A stretch of DNA of 64,000 bases from Teredinibacter franksiae. Lineage in GTDB: Bacteria > Pseudomonadota > Gammaproteobacteria > Pseudomonadales > Cellvibrionaceae. The notes under the pieces are model-generated. The model was not told where the DNA came from. It searched no databases and was given only the letters and a program-made list of their open reading frames with translations. Position 1 is the first letter of the stretch. Every line of letters begins with the position of its first letter. This document shows, piece by piece, positions 35,795 to 47,300 of this stretch. A program made the position numbers and the translations under genes. The stretch is from assembly GCF_014218805.1 (NCBI RefSeq), contig NZ_JACJUV010000008.1:310001-374000 (forward strand), written 5' to 3'.

Positions 35795-36936
35795 GCGGTG
35801 GCTCCCTTTTCAGAAGCCTTTTTACTGCGACGAAAGATAAAACGTTTATCCGCCAACAGAATCAAACCAAAGCCGAAGAAAGCGCCATGCACCAGCCACA
35901 GAATACCGGGGACAGGCTCGTTGCCCTCTTCAATCACGCCTCTCGCCGCATTTACACACACCAAATACAGCATATACAGCACAACCGCCGGTAGCATTTT
36001 CGCGTACCGCCCTTGGCGCGGCTGCGTTCTACTTAAGGGCACCGCCAGAAAACCCACCACCATCACCAACACCGGCATTGAAAAACGCCATTGCAGTGCC
36101 GCACGGGCCTCATTTGTACTCTGCTCGAGTAATTTTGATGTGGTTAACCCATCGGTGAATCGCTTAGCTTTCACCGCGTAATCGGGTTCAGGCAACATTT
36201 GTGAATAATGGGAAAAACTCACAACACGATAGTCCACATGGCCGGGTATACCAATATAGCGACGCCCATTTTTCAACAAGAGGTATTTGCGCCCAGAGTC
36301 TGGGTCTATCACTGTTTCGCCGGAGTCAGCAGTAACCACGGACAGGTCCAGTTCACTTTGCTGAGCCTGATCAAGCGCCATTGAAGGGTCGATGGGTGAT
36401 ACTTTGGCCATAAACACGTTGCGCAATTGCTTTTTGTCTGCCGATATAGATTCCGCGTAGCTGGTGCCCGTTCCGCTGTCGAGCGCATGGAAACGCGCAG
36501 GTTTGAGCGTTTCAAAGTCGGTACGACTGCGCTGCTCTGCCAACAAAGATTCCGACGCACGGACGCCCTCAGGCCCCAGGTACAAACTAAACACGCCAAC
36601 CACTATGGCAACCACCAACGATGATACGGTTGTATAGACCACCAATCGCGCCTGGCTCATACCACAGGCATGTAAAACAGTCATTTCACTATCGAGGTAC
36701 AGCCGCCCATAGGCGAAGAGGATACCGATGAACAAACCAAGGGGAAGAATCAGCTCTAAGTAAGCCGGTAAACGGTAGGCCATCAGCGTTAGTAGTATAC
36801 CCGCATCTAGCTCACCGGCAGCGGCCTCGGCGAGGTAGTTCACAAATCGAGCACTGATAATAATCATCAGCAACACAAGGCTGACAGCGAACATACTGGT
36901 TAACACTTCACGAGCGAGGTATCGAAAAATAATCAT
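35791..36936 (-). CDS. lptF: LPS export ABC transporter permease LptF
   Basis: 381 residues. It starts IIFRYLAREVLTSMFAVSLV, with six membrane segments flanking a periplasmic beta-jelly-roll (about 130-270; GRKYLLLKNGRRYIGIPGH). It pairs with LptG. The gene starts 132 bases from the divergent pepA gene, so the two promoters lie in 36937-37068. Confidence 0.95.
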   Translation of the reverse strand: MIIFRYLAREVLTSMFAVSLVLLMIIISARFVNYLAEAAAGELDAGILLTLMAYRLPAYLELILPLGLFIGILFAYGRLYLDSEMTVLHACGMSQARLVVYTTVSSLVVAIVVGVFSLYLGPEGVRASESLLAEQRSRTDFETLKPARFHALDSGTGTSYAESISADKKQLRNVFMAKVSPIDPSMALDQAQQSELDLSVVTADSGETVIDPDSGRKYLLLKNGRRYIGIPGHVDYRVVSFSHYSQMLPEPDYAVKAKRFTDGLTTSKLLEQSTNEARAALQWRFSMPVLVMVVGFLAVPLSRTQPRQGRYAKMLPAVVLYMLYLVCVNAARGVIEEGNEPVPGILWLVHGAFFGFGLILLADKRFIFRRSKKASEKGATA

Positions 36937-37068
36937 TCTGGCTAGCGGTTGGGCAGATAATGGGAGGTTCTATTTAAGGTCGCGATTCTAGCAGATTTGC
37001 TGGAGAGAAAACGAACGCTTAAACTCCACCTTTAATTCCTTTCTCGTTTTGTATGGAAGTTCTCCCTT

Positions 37069-38601
37069 ATGCTATTCACGAACAAAAAATCTGATGTGCT
37101 CTCGCAATCAACTCAGTGTGCCGCTGTCTTCGCCTATGGTGACACGCTGCTTGCCAGCGCAGACGCCATCGACAAGCAACAAGGTGGTGCACTAAGCGCA
37201 CTTATCACCAACCATGATCTGAAGGATAAGCCCGGTAGCAAGCGCTGGATCACTATGCCCGTTGAGCCGAAGCGCCCCTATCAACGAGTAATGCTGGTAC
37301 AACTGGGTAAACCAACTGGCAAAAAATCCACCTCGTTAAGCTCCGACAGCCTATTGACCGCACTGAGTGCTCTGGCCAACGCGCTCAGCCATGCTCCGGT
37401 AAAAGACGCCGCTATCTACATAGACGACATTTTCAGCGCCGGAATGAGCATACAACATGGGGACGAAACCGTAGGAGCCGGCTGGCTCGCCGAGCAACTA
37501 GCTGTGGCCTGTCAAAAAGCCTGTTATCGCTACACCGAAACCAAGAGTAAACCCGACCCCACCCCCAGCCTCAATAAAGTCATTTACACCAGCGTTGATG
37601 CAAATCGCCTAAAGCTCGTTCGACCTGCATTAATTAAAGGCTCTGCGATTGGTAGCGGTATTAACTACACGCGCCAGCTCGGCAACCTACCGCCCAATAT
37701 TTGTACACCCGATTACTTGGCTGAGCAGGCTAAAATACTGGCCGCTAATTCCGAGAAAAAACTCACAGCCCGCAACCTAAACCAAAAGCAAATGGAAAAG
37801 CTGGGTATGGGTGCCTTCCTGTCTGTCGCCAAAGGAAGTGCCGAGGAAGGCCGCTTAATGATAATGGAATACAAAGGTTCGAGCGCGGCCAACGCTAAAC
37901 CCCACGTTCTGGTGGGTAAAGGTATTACCTTCGATACCGGTGGTATTAGCCTGAAGCCCGGCGGCTCTATGGATGAAATGAAATTTGATATGTGCGGTGC
38001 CGCCAGTGTGTTTGGCAGCATGAAAGCGCTGGTAGAGATGAAAGCGAAGGTACATGTAGTCGCGTTGGTTGCAGCCGCCGAAAATATGCCCGCCGGCAAC
38101 GCTTCCAAGCCTGGCGATATCGTGACTTCGATGTCTGGCCAAACCATAGAAATTCTCAATACCGACGCCGAAGGCCGACTGGTGCTGTGTGACACACTTA
38201 CCTACGCCGAACGTTTCAAACCCAAATCTGTCGTGGACGTTGCAACCCTTACCGGCGCCTGTGTGGTCGCATTAGGCAACCATGCAACCGGCTTGTACAG
38301 CAATCACCAACCGCTTGCCGACAAACTACTGGCAGCCGGTATCCAGAGCAACGACAAAGCCTGGCAAATGCCGCTGTGGGATGAATATCAAAAACAATTA
38401 GACAGTAATTTTGCCGATATGGCGAATATTGGCGGGCCTGGCGGCGGCAGCGTAACCGCAGCCTGCTTCCTCTCGCGCTATGCGAAAAAGTACCCTTGGG
38501 CCCACCTTGATATTGCCGGAACGGCCTGGCACTCTGGCGCCAGAAAAGGCGCAACCGGTCGCCCCGTGGCACTGCTGGTTAACTACCTAGTGAATGCTTA
38601 A
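37069..38601 (+). CDS. pepA: Leucyl aminopeptidase PepA (M17)
   Basis: 510 residues. The M17 signature [14 protein letters not shown] is present, along with metal-binding stretches [18 protein letters not shown] and [10 protein letters not shown]. It is a hexameric, di-metal cytosolic aminopeptidase releasing N-terminal residues; in some bacteria it also binds DNA. The stop overlaps the start of holC by 8 bases, as in many relatives. Confidence 0.97.
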   Translation: MLFTNKKSDVLSQSTQCAAVFAYGDTLLASADAIDKQQGGALSALITNHDLKDKPGSKRWITMPVEPKRPYQRVMLVQLGKPTGKKSTSLSSDSLLTALSALANALSHAPVKDAAIYIDDIFSAGMSIQHGDETVGAGWLAEQLAVACQKACYRYTETKSKPDPTPSLNKVIYTSVDANRLKLVRPALIKGSAIGSGINYTRQLGNLPPNICTPDYLAEQAKILAANSEKKLTARNLNQKQMEKLGMGAFLSVAKGSAEEGRLMIMEYKGSSAANAKPHVLVGKGITFDTGGISLKPGGSMDEMKFDMCGAASVFGSMKALVEMKAKVHVVALVAAAENMPAGNASKPGDIVTSMSGQTIEILNTDAEGRLVLCDTLTYAERFKPKSVVDVATLTGACVVALGNHATGLYSNHQPLADKLLAAGIQSNDKAWQMPLWDEYQKQLDSNFADMANIGGPGGGSVTAACFLSRYAKKYPWAHLDIAGTAWHSGARKGATGRPVALLVNYLVNA

Positions 38602-39028
38602 TATGACACGTGTTAACTTTTACATACTCCAGGCAAACGAAGTGGTGGAAAGGCATCGCTTCGTTTGCAGACTGGTTCAAAAAGCCATTAACGAAAGCAA
38701 TCGGGTACTGGTCGCCACCAGTACGCCGGAAGAGACTTTTCTGCTGGATGAACTACTCTGGAGCTTTAAACCCGAATCTTTCATTCCCCACAGTATTGTC
38801 GGTGAGCCCGACACAGAGAAAGTGCCGGTCGTTATTAGCCATACCAGCGACAGCCCAACTCACCATGATTTACTCATTAATCTACGGGCAATCGTTCCAC
38901 CGGAGTTCAGCCGATTTAAAAAACTAGCCGAAGTTGTTGTTCAACAAACCGATATTTTACAAAGTACCCGTGAAAACTGGAAGTTTTATAAAGACCGCGG
39001 CTATGAGTTAACGTCTTTCAAAATATAA
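38594..39028 (+). CDS. holC: DNA polymerase III chi subunit HolC
   Basis: 144 residues: [20 protein letters not shown] start, [20 protein letters not shown] and [18 protein letters not shown] are typical. It links the clamp loader to SSB. It overlaps pepA. In many gammaproteobacteria valS follows closely; here valS is 9.7 kb away. Confidence 0.95.
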   Translation: MLNMTRVNFYILQANEVVERHRFVCRLVQKAINESNRVLVATSTPEETFLLDELLWSFKPESFIPHSIVGEPDTEKVPVVISHTSDSPTHHDLLINLRAIVPPEFSRFKKLAEVVVQQTDILQSTRENWKFYKDRGYELTSFKI

Positions 39029-39070
39029 TGTACAACTACCCAGAACCTATATATAAAGAACGTAATCGCC

Positions 39071-40111
39071 ATGGCACGTATTTTCAACATATTACTTCTC
39101 TGCATTACGCTAGTGTGTGGTTCTATCGCCTGCACCACTTCCGCCGCCCCCACTGACGCTTTACGTTTAATTGGCCGCTTTGAACAACAGGGAGCCCAGC
39201 ACCACTCCACTTGGCCTGGATCAGCTTTTGAATTTAATTTTGCGGGCAGCCAGGCAAAAATTGAACTGGCCAGCTCTGCGCGCGTGCGGTTTATTGTAGA
39301 TGTGAACGGAAAACAATCGGACCTGTGGGTAGATGGCGCAGCAAAAACGTATACCCTCGCCGAAAAACTACCACAGGGTAAACACCATATTCGTGTTACC
39401 CGAGTAACGGAGTCTTTTGATATTGTATCCAGTATCTATTCCCAGCCGAAAGTGGACGGCAAACTTCTACCGCCACCAACTACTCTCGATAAAAAAATAC
39501 TGGCTATCGGCGACTCCATTACCGCAGGCTATGGAATTGAGGGCAATAGTAAAGAATGTGGTTACAGTATGGAAACCAGTAACCAGCTCGCCACTTACGC
39601 GGCCATCGCAGCGCGTGAGCTCAATGCAGATATACAAGCAATAGCTTGGTCAGGTATAGGCGCATGGCGCTCATACGGCGAAAACACACCCGTTAACCCC
39701 ACTATTTTAGATCGTTACGCCCGCACACTAGCAAACAATCCAACAAGCCAGTGGCCCCCAGAAAATTTTCAGCCCGATGTCATAACCATTGCAATTGGTA
39801 CCAATGACTACTGGACCGGAAGCGTAACCAATGAATATCGCCTAGGCATGAAAAAACTCGTAGCAAAAGTGCGTGCAGATTACCCTGGTAAACCCCTCTA
39901 TTTAATCGTAAGCCCCATGCTGGGTGGCGAGGCCCGGCAATCACAAATATCCGAAATGCAAACGCTCCAAACTCCCAGCATAAGGGTCGTAGACCTGGGT
40001 AAAATAGAAGCAAGCGACGGTTATGGTTGCGACTATCACCCCAATTCCATAACGAATAAGCGAATGGGCGAAGAGCTGATTCGGAGAATACGCAAAGATT
40101 TGCATTGGTGA
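39071..40111 (+). CDS. Family CE2 SGNH esterase (acetyl-xylan/hemicellulose esterase type)
   Basis: A 346-residue protein. The signal peptide runs to about residue 26 (ACTTSAAP). The N-terminal jelly roll (about 30-140) is FEFNFAGSQAKIELASSARV. The SGNH hydrolase has nucleophile S149 in GDSITAGYG, GTNDYW, and D321/H323 in DYHPNS. The two-domain layout is that of CE2 enzymes, which remove acetyl groups from sugars of hemicelluloses or gluco-oligosaccharides. It is secreted, periplasmic or extracellular. It is the first gene of the accessory block placed between holC and valS. Ties to the GH74 gene are functional (same polymer class), not operonic. Confidence 0.88.
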   Translation: MARIFNILLLCITLVCGSIACTTSAAPTDALRLIGRFEQQGAQHHSTWPGSAFEFNFAGSQAKIELASSARVRFIVDVNGKQSDLWVDGAAKTYTLAEKLPQGKHHIRVTRVTESFDIVSSIYSQPKVDGKLLPPPTTLDKKILAIGDSITAGYGIEGNSKECGYSMETSNQLATYAAIAARELNADIQAIAWSGIGAWRSYGENTPVNPTILDRYARTLANNPTSQWPPENFQPDVITIAIGTNDYWTGSVTNEYRLGMKKLVAKVRADYPGKPLYLIVSPMLGGEARQSQISEMQTLQTPSIRVVDLGKIEASDGYGCDYHPNSITNKRMGEELIRRIRKDLHW

Positions 40112-40257
40112 TTGGAAAAAAAAACCTAGACACACTCACACCTTGCAATCACCTTAAATTGCAGCAGCAGGATGTGCGGCTTCTCGCAAACTGAGCGCCT
40201 ACAGCGCACATTAACGCGAAGCCAAAAAAAGCGTCGAAACAACGAGCACCCCCTTTC

Positions 40258-41310
40258 ATGCACTATACCGCCTCCAATTTTCTTCAGGTTGCATTTATAA
40301 CGGAACTGCTGTTCGGATTATTACTGCTATGGGGAAACCCTCGGTTTATCGCTCTTAGGCTTTACTTAGGCGCAGCGACAGTGCTTATGGCCCTGAATTT
40401 TTTGGAGGAGACACACGCACTACCCTTCCACTACTTACTAACACCGTCGTTTACGCTATTGGAAGGCCCGCTGTTTTACTGGGTAGTGTCACAGCTGGTA
40501 TTTGCCAACTTTTGTCTCTCGCGAAAATCCTTACTGCATTTATTACCCGCTTTTATAAGCTTACTATTCAATAGCTGGCCCCAATGGGTATTAGCAGCGG
40601 GCACACTTAGCCAAATCATTTACTTTTATTTCGGTGTACGACTAACGCAACGTTACGCAATAGCGTCAGAACAAAGCCGGTCAGACGCGTTCGATATTCG
40701 CGCTGACTGGATAAGACACTTACTTTGGTTGATGATTGCCATAGCCGGTATCGACGCCATTCGCCACAACCTTCAACCCCACCTTCCTTCGCTAGGCTTA
40801 AAAGCATGGTATTTCACCATGCAGTTCTGTTATTTCCTGATGATGGGCTACATTATTATTCGCGCTGTTCGTGCACCCGCCATGTTCAGCGGCCTTAGCA
40901 TCGCTGAGCTTAGTTTAAGCGAATCGTCACCGGCTATTGGCGAACAACAAAACAAAGAAGCAACTCATTTATTTAACGAACTCAATGCACTGGTGGAAGG
41001 CCAACACCTATATCGAACGCCACGACTATCCTTGAAAGACCTAGCGGTGGCTACGGGCCTAAATGAAAAGGATATTTCTTGGGCGGTAAATTGTGGTGGA
41101 CAAACGAGTTTTAACGATTACATCAACGCCCTTAGGCTAACGGAAGTAAGCCTACAACTATCGGGGAATAGTCCTACCAATGCAGGTAATACTCTAACTG
41201 TATTGGATATTGCTTTTGCCGCAGGATTCAATTCCAAATCAAGTTTTAATACGGTATTCAAAAATCATTTCGGCGTTACACCAAGCCAATACCAGTCCCA
41301 ACAGCGGTAA
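40258..41310 (+). CDS. AraC-family regulator with N-terminal membrane domain
   Basis: A 350-residue protein. About six to seven hydrophobic segments occupy residues 1-220 (FLQVAFITELLFGLLLLWG and onward). The C-terminal HTH_18 DNA-binding region (about 245-350) has LKDLAVATGLNEKDISWAVN, then VLDIAFAAGFNSKSSFNTVF and KNHFGVTPSQYQ. Such membrane-anchored AraC regulators sense envelope or extracellular cues. It lies 150 bases after the CE2 gene and ahead of the amidohydrolase gene, so it may control either. Confidence 0.9.
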   Translation: MHYTASNFLQVAFITELLFGLLLLWGNPRFIALRLYLGAATVLMALNFLEETHALPFHYLLTPSFTLLEGPLFYWVVSQLVFANFCLSRKSLLHLLPAFISLLFNSWPQWVLAAGTLSQIIYFYFGVRLTQRYAIASEQSRSDAFDIRADWIRHLLWLMIAIAGIDAIRHNLQPHLPSLGLKAWYFTMQFCYFLMMGYIIIRAVRAPAMFSGLSIAELSLSESSPAIGEQQNKEATHLFNELNALVEGQHLYRTPRLSLKDLAVATGLNEKDISWAVNCGGQTSFNDYINALRLTEVSLQLSGNSPTNAGNTLTVLDIAFAAGFNSKSSFNTVFKNHFGVTPSQYQSQQR

Positions 41311-41339
41311 AACCTTACAAGACAAGCCCTAAGGAAGTT

Positions 41340-41355
41340 CAGAATCGTGATTCTG
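41340..41355. promoter_or_regulatory. Perfect palindrome upstream of the amidohydrolase gene
   Basis: CAGAATCGTGATTCTG, 7+2+7. It lies 30 bases after the AraC-type gene and 58 bases before the next ATG. A possible operator or weak stop; no further copy seen in the window. Confidence 0.3.
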
Positions 41356-41413
41356 GGCGCTCTAGCGTGTTTCAGGCCTCAAGCTTCCACCTCAATTTTT
41401 GTGAGGTGATGCC

Positions 41414-42844
41414 ATGACCATTATTCGATTTGCTCGAGTTTCAACCACAAGTATATTGCTTATTTGCGCCTTGTGCGCTGCCGTAGCCAGCCTCTTCTGG
41501 ATCTATCGCTGGTACATGCCCCCAACACCATCACCGGTAGGTTCAGCGAATAACAGCATTGTAGTTGTGGGCGCACGCATTGTTGAAGTAAGCAAAGGTC
41601 GCATCACAGAGCAGAGAAATATACGCATAAAGAACGGCTTAATCGTAGAAATAACGCCAACAGCCGTAACTCCTTCCGCTAATGACTTAGTCATCAATGC
41701 AGAAGGAAAATACATCATGCCTGGGCTAATCGACATGCACACCCATGTATGGGAGAAAGCCGACCTTTATGCCATGTTAGCCCACGGCATTACCCGTACT
41801 CGAGTAATGTCGGGTAATTCACCTCAACGTATTTTTCGCAAATGGATTGCAAAAGGTAAGCTCCATGGCCCGGCCCTTAGCCTTTCTGGGGCGCCTATTA
41901 ACCAACACTCTCAGTATGCCAGTGGCCCGCATCACAAATTTATCAGCACAGAAACGGAAGCCCGAGAACTCGTTCGTGCGCAACATCGAAGGGGCTATAA
42001 CCTGTTAAAAATATACGATGGCCTGTCGCCAAAGTTGTTTAACGCCCTCTCAAACGAAGCGCACGTATTGAAGATACCATTCGCTGGACACCCACCTTTT
42101 TCGATCTCTCTAAGCGAATTTTTAGCCGCTAAACCCCAGTCTTTGGAACACGTTGAGATGATTTATCAAGCACACCTAAACTATGCATACGATACGGTGC
42201 GCATTAAAGAAGTAGCGGAAAAAATACAGGCATCCAAAGTGCCCGTGACACCCACCCTATACGTTTACGATGAGGTTGCGGCAATAGCCGATCGGGGCGA
42301 AGCTCATTGGCAAAAAATTCAAGTACCGCTAGAGTTCCTACACCCTGTTCTGAAGAAATTAGGCCATTCCGATGTAGCCCATATTCACGCACAACGAATG
42401 CAGCAGAATTGGCTACAGAAATCAGTATTTTTCGCTAGAATAACGAAACAATTACATCAATCGGGCGTTAAACTTTTGGTAGGTTCAGATGGCGGTATGC
42501 CCTACTCGGCCAATGGCATTAGTACACTGCGGGAAATGGAGCGCCTACAAAAAGCCGGTATACCAGCGGCCGAAGTACTTAAAGCTGCAACCGTTAATGC
42601 TGCGGAAACACTATTGGTTGAGAATAAAGTGGCGAAGGTAAAAGCAGGCTATGCCGCTGAACTGTTGATCTTACCCGAAAACCCTCTCAACGACGTTAAC
42701 CATGTACACCAGCTGGAAGGCCTCATAAATGGAACTCAATACTATAGCTCTAACGCTATAGAGACAATGCGTAAACTGGCGAAACAACACATGTCGACAT
42801 TCGAGTTTTATTATTGGTGGGTCATTGATAATTATTTTATCTAA
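41414..42844 (+). CDS. Membrane-anchored amidohydrolase
   Basis: A 476-residue protein. One N-terminal membrane segment (TTSILLICALCAAVASLFWI) is followed by a binuclear-metal amidohydrolase. Motifs are GKYIMPGLIDMHTHVW (metal His pair), AGHPPFS and SLEHVEM (metal His), and LLVGSDGGMPYS (catalytic Asp), ending with AGYAAELLILPENPLNDV. The family covers imidazolonepropionase/prolidase-like enzymes; the substrate is unknown. The catalytic part probably faces the periplasm. The short gap to the AraC gene suggests a regulatory tie. Confidence 0.85.
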   Translation: MTIIRFARVSTTSILLICALCAAVASLFWIYRWYMPPTPSPVGSANNSIVVVGARIVEVSKGRITEQRNIRIKNGLIVEITPTAVTPSANDLVINAEGKYIMPGLIDMHTHVWEKADLYAMLAHGITRTRVMSGNSPQRIFRKWIAKGKLHGPALSLSGAPINQHSQYASGPHHKFISTETEARELVRAQHRRGYNLLKIYDGLSPKLFNALSNEAHVLKIPFAGHPPFSISLSEFLAAKPQSLEHVEMIYQAHLNYAYDTVRIKEVAEKIQASKVPVTPTLYVYDEVAAIADRGEAHWQKIQVPLEFLHPVLKKLGHSDVAHIHAQRMQQNWLQKSVFFARITKQLHQSGVKLLVGSDGGMPYSANGISTLREMERLQKAGIPAAEVLKAATVNAAETLLVENKVAKVKAGYAAELLILPENPLNDVNHVHQLEGLINGTQYYSSNAIETMRKLAKQHMSTFEFYYWWVIDNYFI

Positions 42845-43216
42845 CCAGCATGTCGCCAAAATCATCAATCGAAAAAAGGTGTTTAGCCGTCAAGCACGGT
42901 CAAAATCAAACCAGCGGTATTACCCAACATTCTTTGAATACTTACTACATTCCCCCCACGCCCTTATGCCCCTAGTGGTCAGTCACGCTTCCTCACTACC
43001 CGTATGAAAATTTGCGAAAAAACCTGAAACGGGAAGTCGAAAATTACAATAATTTCAGTAAATAAAACACAAAGTGCTGGGAGACGGTAGAATACACAGA
43101 AACACGGGATTCTCGCTCATCAAAAATAGCTGTATCCCCGAAATATAAAACAAAAAATGCATTAATAGCATAATTTAGGGCACCTTTATCAAAAGAACAT
43201 TAAGGACACCTGCCTC
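42845..43216. other. Intergenic region, nothing supported
   Basis: About 370 A+T-rich bases. No gene. A TTAAGGACACCTGCC stretch near 43200 precedes the next ATG and includes the ribosome site. Confidence 0.35.
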
Positions 43217-43666
43217 ATGAAAATCCTGGTCGACGCCGACGCATGCCCCGTTGTGGTAAAAGATATATTGATCCGCGCTGCAGAAAGAACAGCAACGCAG
43301 GTTATATTTGTCGCGAATCAATTTATCAAAACACCACCGTCGCAATATATTTCTTCGCTCCAGGTACAAAGCGGCTTTGATGTTGCAGACGAACAAATTG
43401 TTAATATGACCGATACCGACGATTTGATTATCACCAGCGATATTCCGCTGGCTGCCGAGATAATTGATAAAGGCGCTTTGGCCCTCAGCCCAAGGGGCGA
43501 ACTATTTACCGTAGACAACGTAAAATCACGGCTGAATATTCGCGATTTTTTGGAAACCATGCGCAGCAGTGGCATACAGTCTGGTGGCCAAGCGCCCTTC
43601 GGCCAACTGGAAAAACAAAAGTTTGCCAATCAACTAGATCGATGGCTGGCGAAAGGAGGGAAGTAA
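43217..43666 (+). CDS. yaiI: YaiI/YqxD-family (DUF188) protein
   Basis: 149 residues. It starts [20 protein letters not shown], the diagnostic motif of the family (a PIN-like fold), with [20 protein letters not shown] and [17 protein letters not shown]. Possibly an RNase-like fold; function not established. The frameshifted acetyltransferase gene begins directly at its stop codon. Confidence 0.93.
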   Translation: MKILVDADACPVVVKDILIRAAERTATQVIFVANQFIKTPPSQYISSLQVQSGFDVADEQIVNMTDTDDLIITSDIPLAAEIIDKGALALSPRGELFTVDNVKSRLNIRDFLETMRSSGIQSGGQAPFGQLEKQKFANQLDRWLAKGGK

Positions 43667-44112
43667 ATGCCTAGTATTGACACCACAACGCACATTCGGC
43701 CAAGTACAGAATACGATATGCCCGTTATGCTTAACTTGCTGGCATTACTCGGTTATCCGCATACAGAAAATAGCCTATTGCAAAATGTAAATGCCATAAG
43801 AGCGCGCGGTGGTGAACTATTTATCGCAGAAAACAAACAAGGTGTTGTTGGTTGTATCTCTGTCATTTTGGATGTGCGCTTAGCCGAGGGCTAAAGGGCG
43901 AAATTGTAAGCTTGGTTGTCGACAAATCTGCTCGATGCCAAGGTATTGGCAGATGCTTGGTTAACGCTGCCGAGCAGTGGCTCTTAAAAACTACGCCCCA
44001 CATTCAACTACGGGCCAATACTTTACGCCGCGATGCCCACCGGTTTTACACATCACTTGAATACGCAGAAGTTAAAACACAAACAGTCTTCAATAAAAAA
44101 ATGGCCTTCTAG
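43667..44112 (+). pseudogene. GNAT acetyltransferase gene with a frameshift
   Basis: The first frame (43667-43894) gives the GNAT N-terminus HIRPSTEYDMPVMLNLLALL, stopping after VRLAEG. A second frame, overlapping from about 43880, carries on with GEIVSLVVDKSARCQGIGRC, the acetyl-CoA-binding motif A (family V-x-x-x-x-R-x-x-G-x-G), and ends at 44112 (AHRFYTSLEYAE). Joined, they make a normal protein of about 145 residues, so one or two bases have been gained or lost near 43885. The start abuts the yaiI stop (TAAATG), so it was coupled to that gene. It could also be a sequencing error. Confidence 0.82.
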
Positions 44113-44156
44113 GTCTTCAATAGTTTAACACTATTACTGATTATTAAACCGGCTCC

Positions 44157-44312
44157 ATGGTATACCTACATCCTGGGCCGCCGTTCCCGCACATGACGTG
44201 CATGGACGCACTAATGCAGCGATTGCATGGATGCAATGGAGCTGCCCTTGTGCTCCAAGGCATACCTACATCCTGTAGGCAAAAGCCCAAGGTTTTTGGC
44301 CTTGGGCTTTTT
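44157..44312. repeat. Intergenic CATGGATG-type repeats and terminator
   Basis: GTATACCTACATCCTG (44160) recurs as GCATACCTACATCCTG (44262). Between them lies the perfect palindrome ATTGCATGGATGCAAT (44222-44237), of the same style as GCGCATGGATGCGC in the 33.9-kb tandem repeat. The last part, AAAGCCCAAGG / CCTTGGGCTTT (44282-44310) with T-run, is a plus-strand terminator before the convergent GH74 gene. Confidence 0.65.
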
Positions 44313-44356
44313 GGGTTAGGCAGTTTCTGCCTGGTAAGAACAGCTAACTTTCGTTA

Positions 44357-47300
44357 TCACCACCAGTAAACAGATGCCCAGGGGAAATCACCCGCTGTTG
44401 ACTGGAAGTAGTAGTAGTCATTAGCAGCCTTAGCTGGCAAAGAACCACCAACGGTGGTTACCGCCGTACCGGAACCGTTAATGGTTACGGAAATACTGCG
44501 ACCGGCGAAGTTAGAAGCACCCCAACCATACACGTTATCTTGCGTACGGAAGCAATGTGCATCGGTAGTACTGAAACTACCAGACTGCCCACCCGATACA
44601 TCTACACAGTTGCCCACAGAGGAACTGCTTGACGAACTGCTGTTAGATGACGAACTCAAACTACTAGAACTACTAGAACTACTAGAACTACTAGAAGAAC
44701 TGGAGCTACTACTAGAGGAGCTGGAACTACTAGAAGAACTGGAGCTACTACTAGAGGAGCTGGAACTGCTAGAAGAACTGGAGCTACTGCTAGAGGAGCT
44801 GAAACTGCTAGAAGAACTGGAGCTACTCGAACTAGAGGAGCTAGAACTACTGCTCGAAGAGCTGGAGCTTGCACCACACGCACCCATATCCGACCAGGAG
44901 AAATCACTACCCGGTACCGTATTGGTGTACCAGTTAGCTTGATACAGCACATTCTCGTAGACCATCTGATCACCAGCGCTGGCGTGATTGTAGTCACCGC
45001 CGGCCCAATCTTTCGATGTCCAGTTTGGATATACATTCACTCCCGAACAGCTACCACCGGTTGAACTAGAACTAGACGAGCTGGAGCTGCTGCTTGAACT
45101 CGAACTACTGCTAGAACTCGAGCTGCTGCTAGAACTCGAGCTGCTGCTAGAACTCGAGCTGCTGCTAGAACTTGAAGAGCTAGAAGTACTGGAGGATGAG
45201 CTAGAGCTGCTACTAGAAGATGAGCTACTGGAGCTGGAAGAGGAAGAACTCGAGTTTCCTGCCGGGTCGGCCATCATAATACCACGGCCATTAGTACCCA
45301 AATAAACACGACCGTGTATACGAGGGTCTCCGGTAATCGCTTCACCCATGTTACCAAACTGGTTGGCATCGTCGTTAATACGAATCCAACTAGAGCCTTC
45401 ATCATCGGAACGGAACACACCGCGAACGCCTTCCACCTGAGCGACTAAGTATATGGCAGGGTAGTCAGAACTTGGAGCAGCCTTACCGAAGCCAACGTTA
45501 TCGCCTTCATCCACCAAAGGCATTTGCGTAAAGGTTACGCCGCCATTTGTCGAGCGCCACAACCCGTGGGTTGTCACGCTTGGGTCTGTGTCGTCGATAT
45601 AACCACCGGCCAGCCATATGTGCCCTTCGTTACTAGGCGCAACTTTAAACTGCAGATGACCAGCAGACGGTAAACCGCTCGCGGAGGATGCTGTGAAGTT
45701 TGCACCGCCGTCTGTGGAGTAGTAGAAAGTTCCGTCGCTATAGGCGTAGAACCTGTCACCGTTAACGCGGTCGGCTTCCACTTTTGCGCCAGCGGGGACA
45801 CCACTCGAAGCTGTCCAGGTTGAACCAATTGTGGTCGAGTAGTGGACACTACCACCGCCCACACTCCATACAATAGTTCCGCCATCAGCGGCCATTGCAA
45901 CGGTACCACCCTTAGTTGGTGTTCCTGCATTGGATGCCTGCCACCAGGAATTACCGCCAGACGTCGATACACCGATGTAAACAAAACCATCGGGGGTATC
46001 ACCTACAGCCTGACCGACACGCACCATATAATTCGGGTCCAGTTCGGCAAAGTCGATACTGGTGGTCGTGCCGTGGAAAGGAGCCTGAAACGGCAAACCA
46101 GGTACAAGCGTCAAATCATCGTGTTTAAATCCACCGATGTCAGCCAATGCTGAGAACAGGTGTGCACCCGCGGGGGGGCTCACTAGATCTTGAACAGCAG
46201 TTTCTTCCAAACCTTTCACCATTGGGCGAATGGTGACGAGGCTACCGGTGGAATCAAAAGAGTCCCAATTGGTTAGGTTTGTCGAACCATAAATGGTGGC
46301 ACCTGTACCGTAGAAGAAGCGATCTGAATTAAAAGGGTCAATTTCAACAGACTCGTTCATCCAACCCAACTTCAAAGACTCTTCGGGTGGCTGTGGGTTG
46401 CCGCCGAAATCCAACCAGGGCACTTCGCTAATATCATGTTCGTAACGCTTGGTACGATTAGGGTACCCAGCCCACTCCCAAATACCTTTCCATGTTGCTC
46501 CTCCATCTGTGGAGCGGTACATAAGCAGATCCGGCCACCAAGAAACCTGCGAAGCCACCATAATAGTGCTTGGGTTTTGACGGTCGATTGTCAGGCCACT
46601 GTAGCCGAAGTAACCACCGTTAGCCACAGACAGCGGGGTAATATCGGTCCACACCCCGGTGTTAACGTCGTATTTCCACACCTCCCCTTCAGAGCCATCG
46701 TAAGGGCCACCGGTATTACTGGTGGCGATATAGAGGAGCCCGTTTACATCATCAAACTTACCTTTGTGCGGAATATAGCCTGTAGGTGCGCCAGGAATAG
46801 CTTCCCACGTTTGGCCGCCATCAAGACTCTGATACAGTGCTTCGTTAAGGTCGGCAACGCCCACAAAAATTCGTTCTGAACCGCTTCCCGAAGAACCTGA
46901 AGTTGGATCGAAAGTTACCCACACCACACCCTGAATTTTATTCAAGTAGTCATACTCGTCGGCAGGGTCTTGAATATAGGTGCCCACATTGGGAAAGTTG
47001 TTGACCTTGTTCCAGGTAACTCCGTAATTGGTCGAACGCAGTAAGCCTTCACCCAGCTCAGCACCAAAATAAATAGTACTGTTGTCGTTGGGGTCGATGC
47101 TTAAACGCTCACCCATGCCACGACCAACCATATTACCGCCCACTTTAAAGGGCAACGGAGTCAAATCCCAAGTATCACCGCGATCGGTTGAACGCGCGAT
47201 GGCGCCGTTATTGGGATCCCAGTCATTGGTGTACATACCTACAGCCATATAAACACGGTCTGTGTCGACAGGGTCTGTTGCGAGACTAAGGGTGCCGTAG

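Noticed and set aside
44454..45036. Leu/Glu-rich and Val/Leu-rich ORFs in and next to the GH74 gene
   Set aside because: They are other-frame readings of the serine-codon tracts. The same happens in the PL9 gene at 54934-55521.
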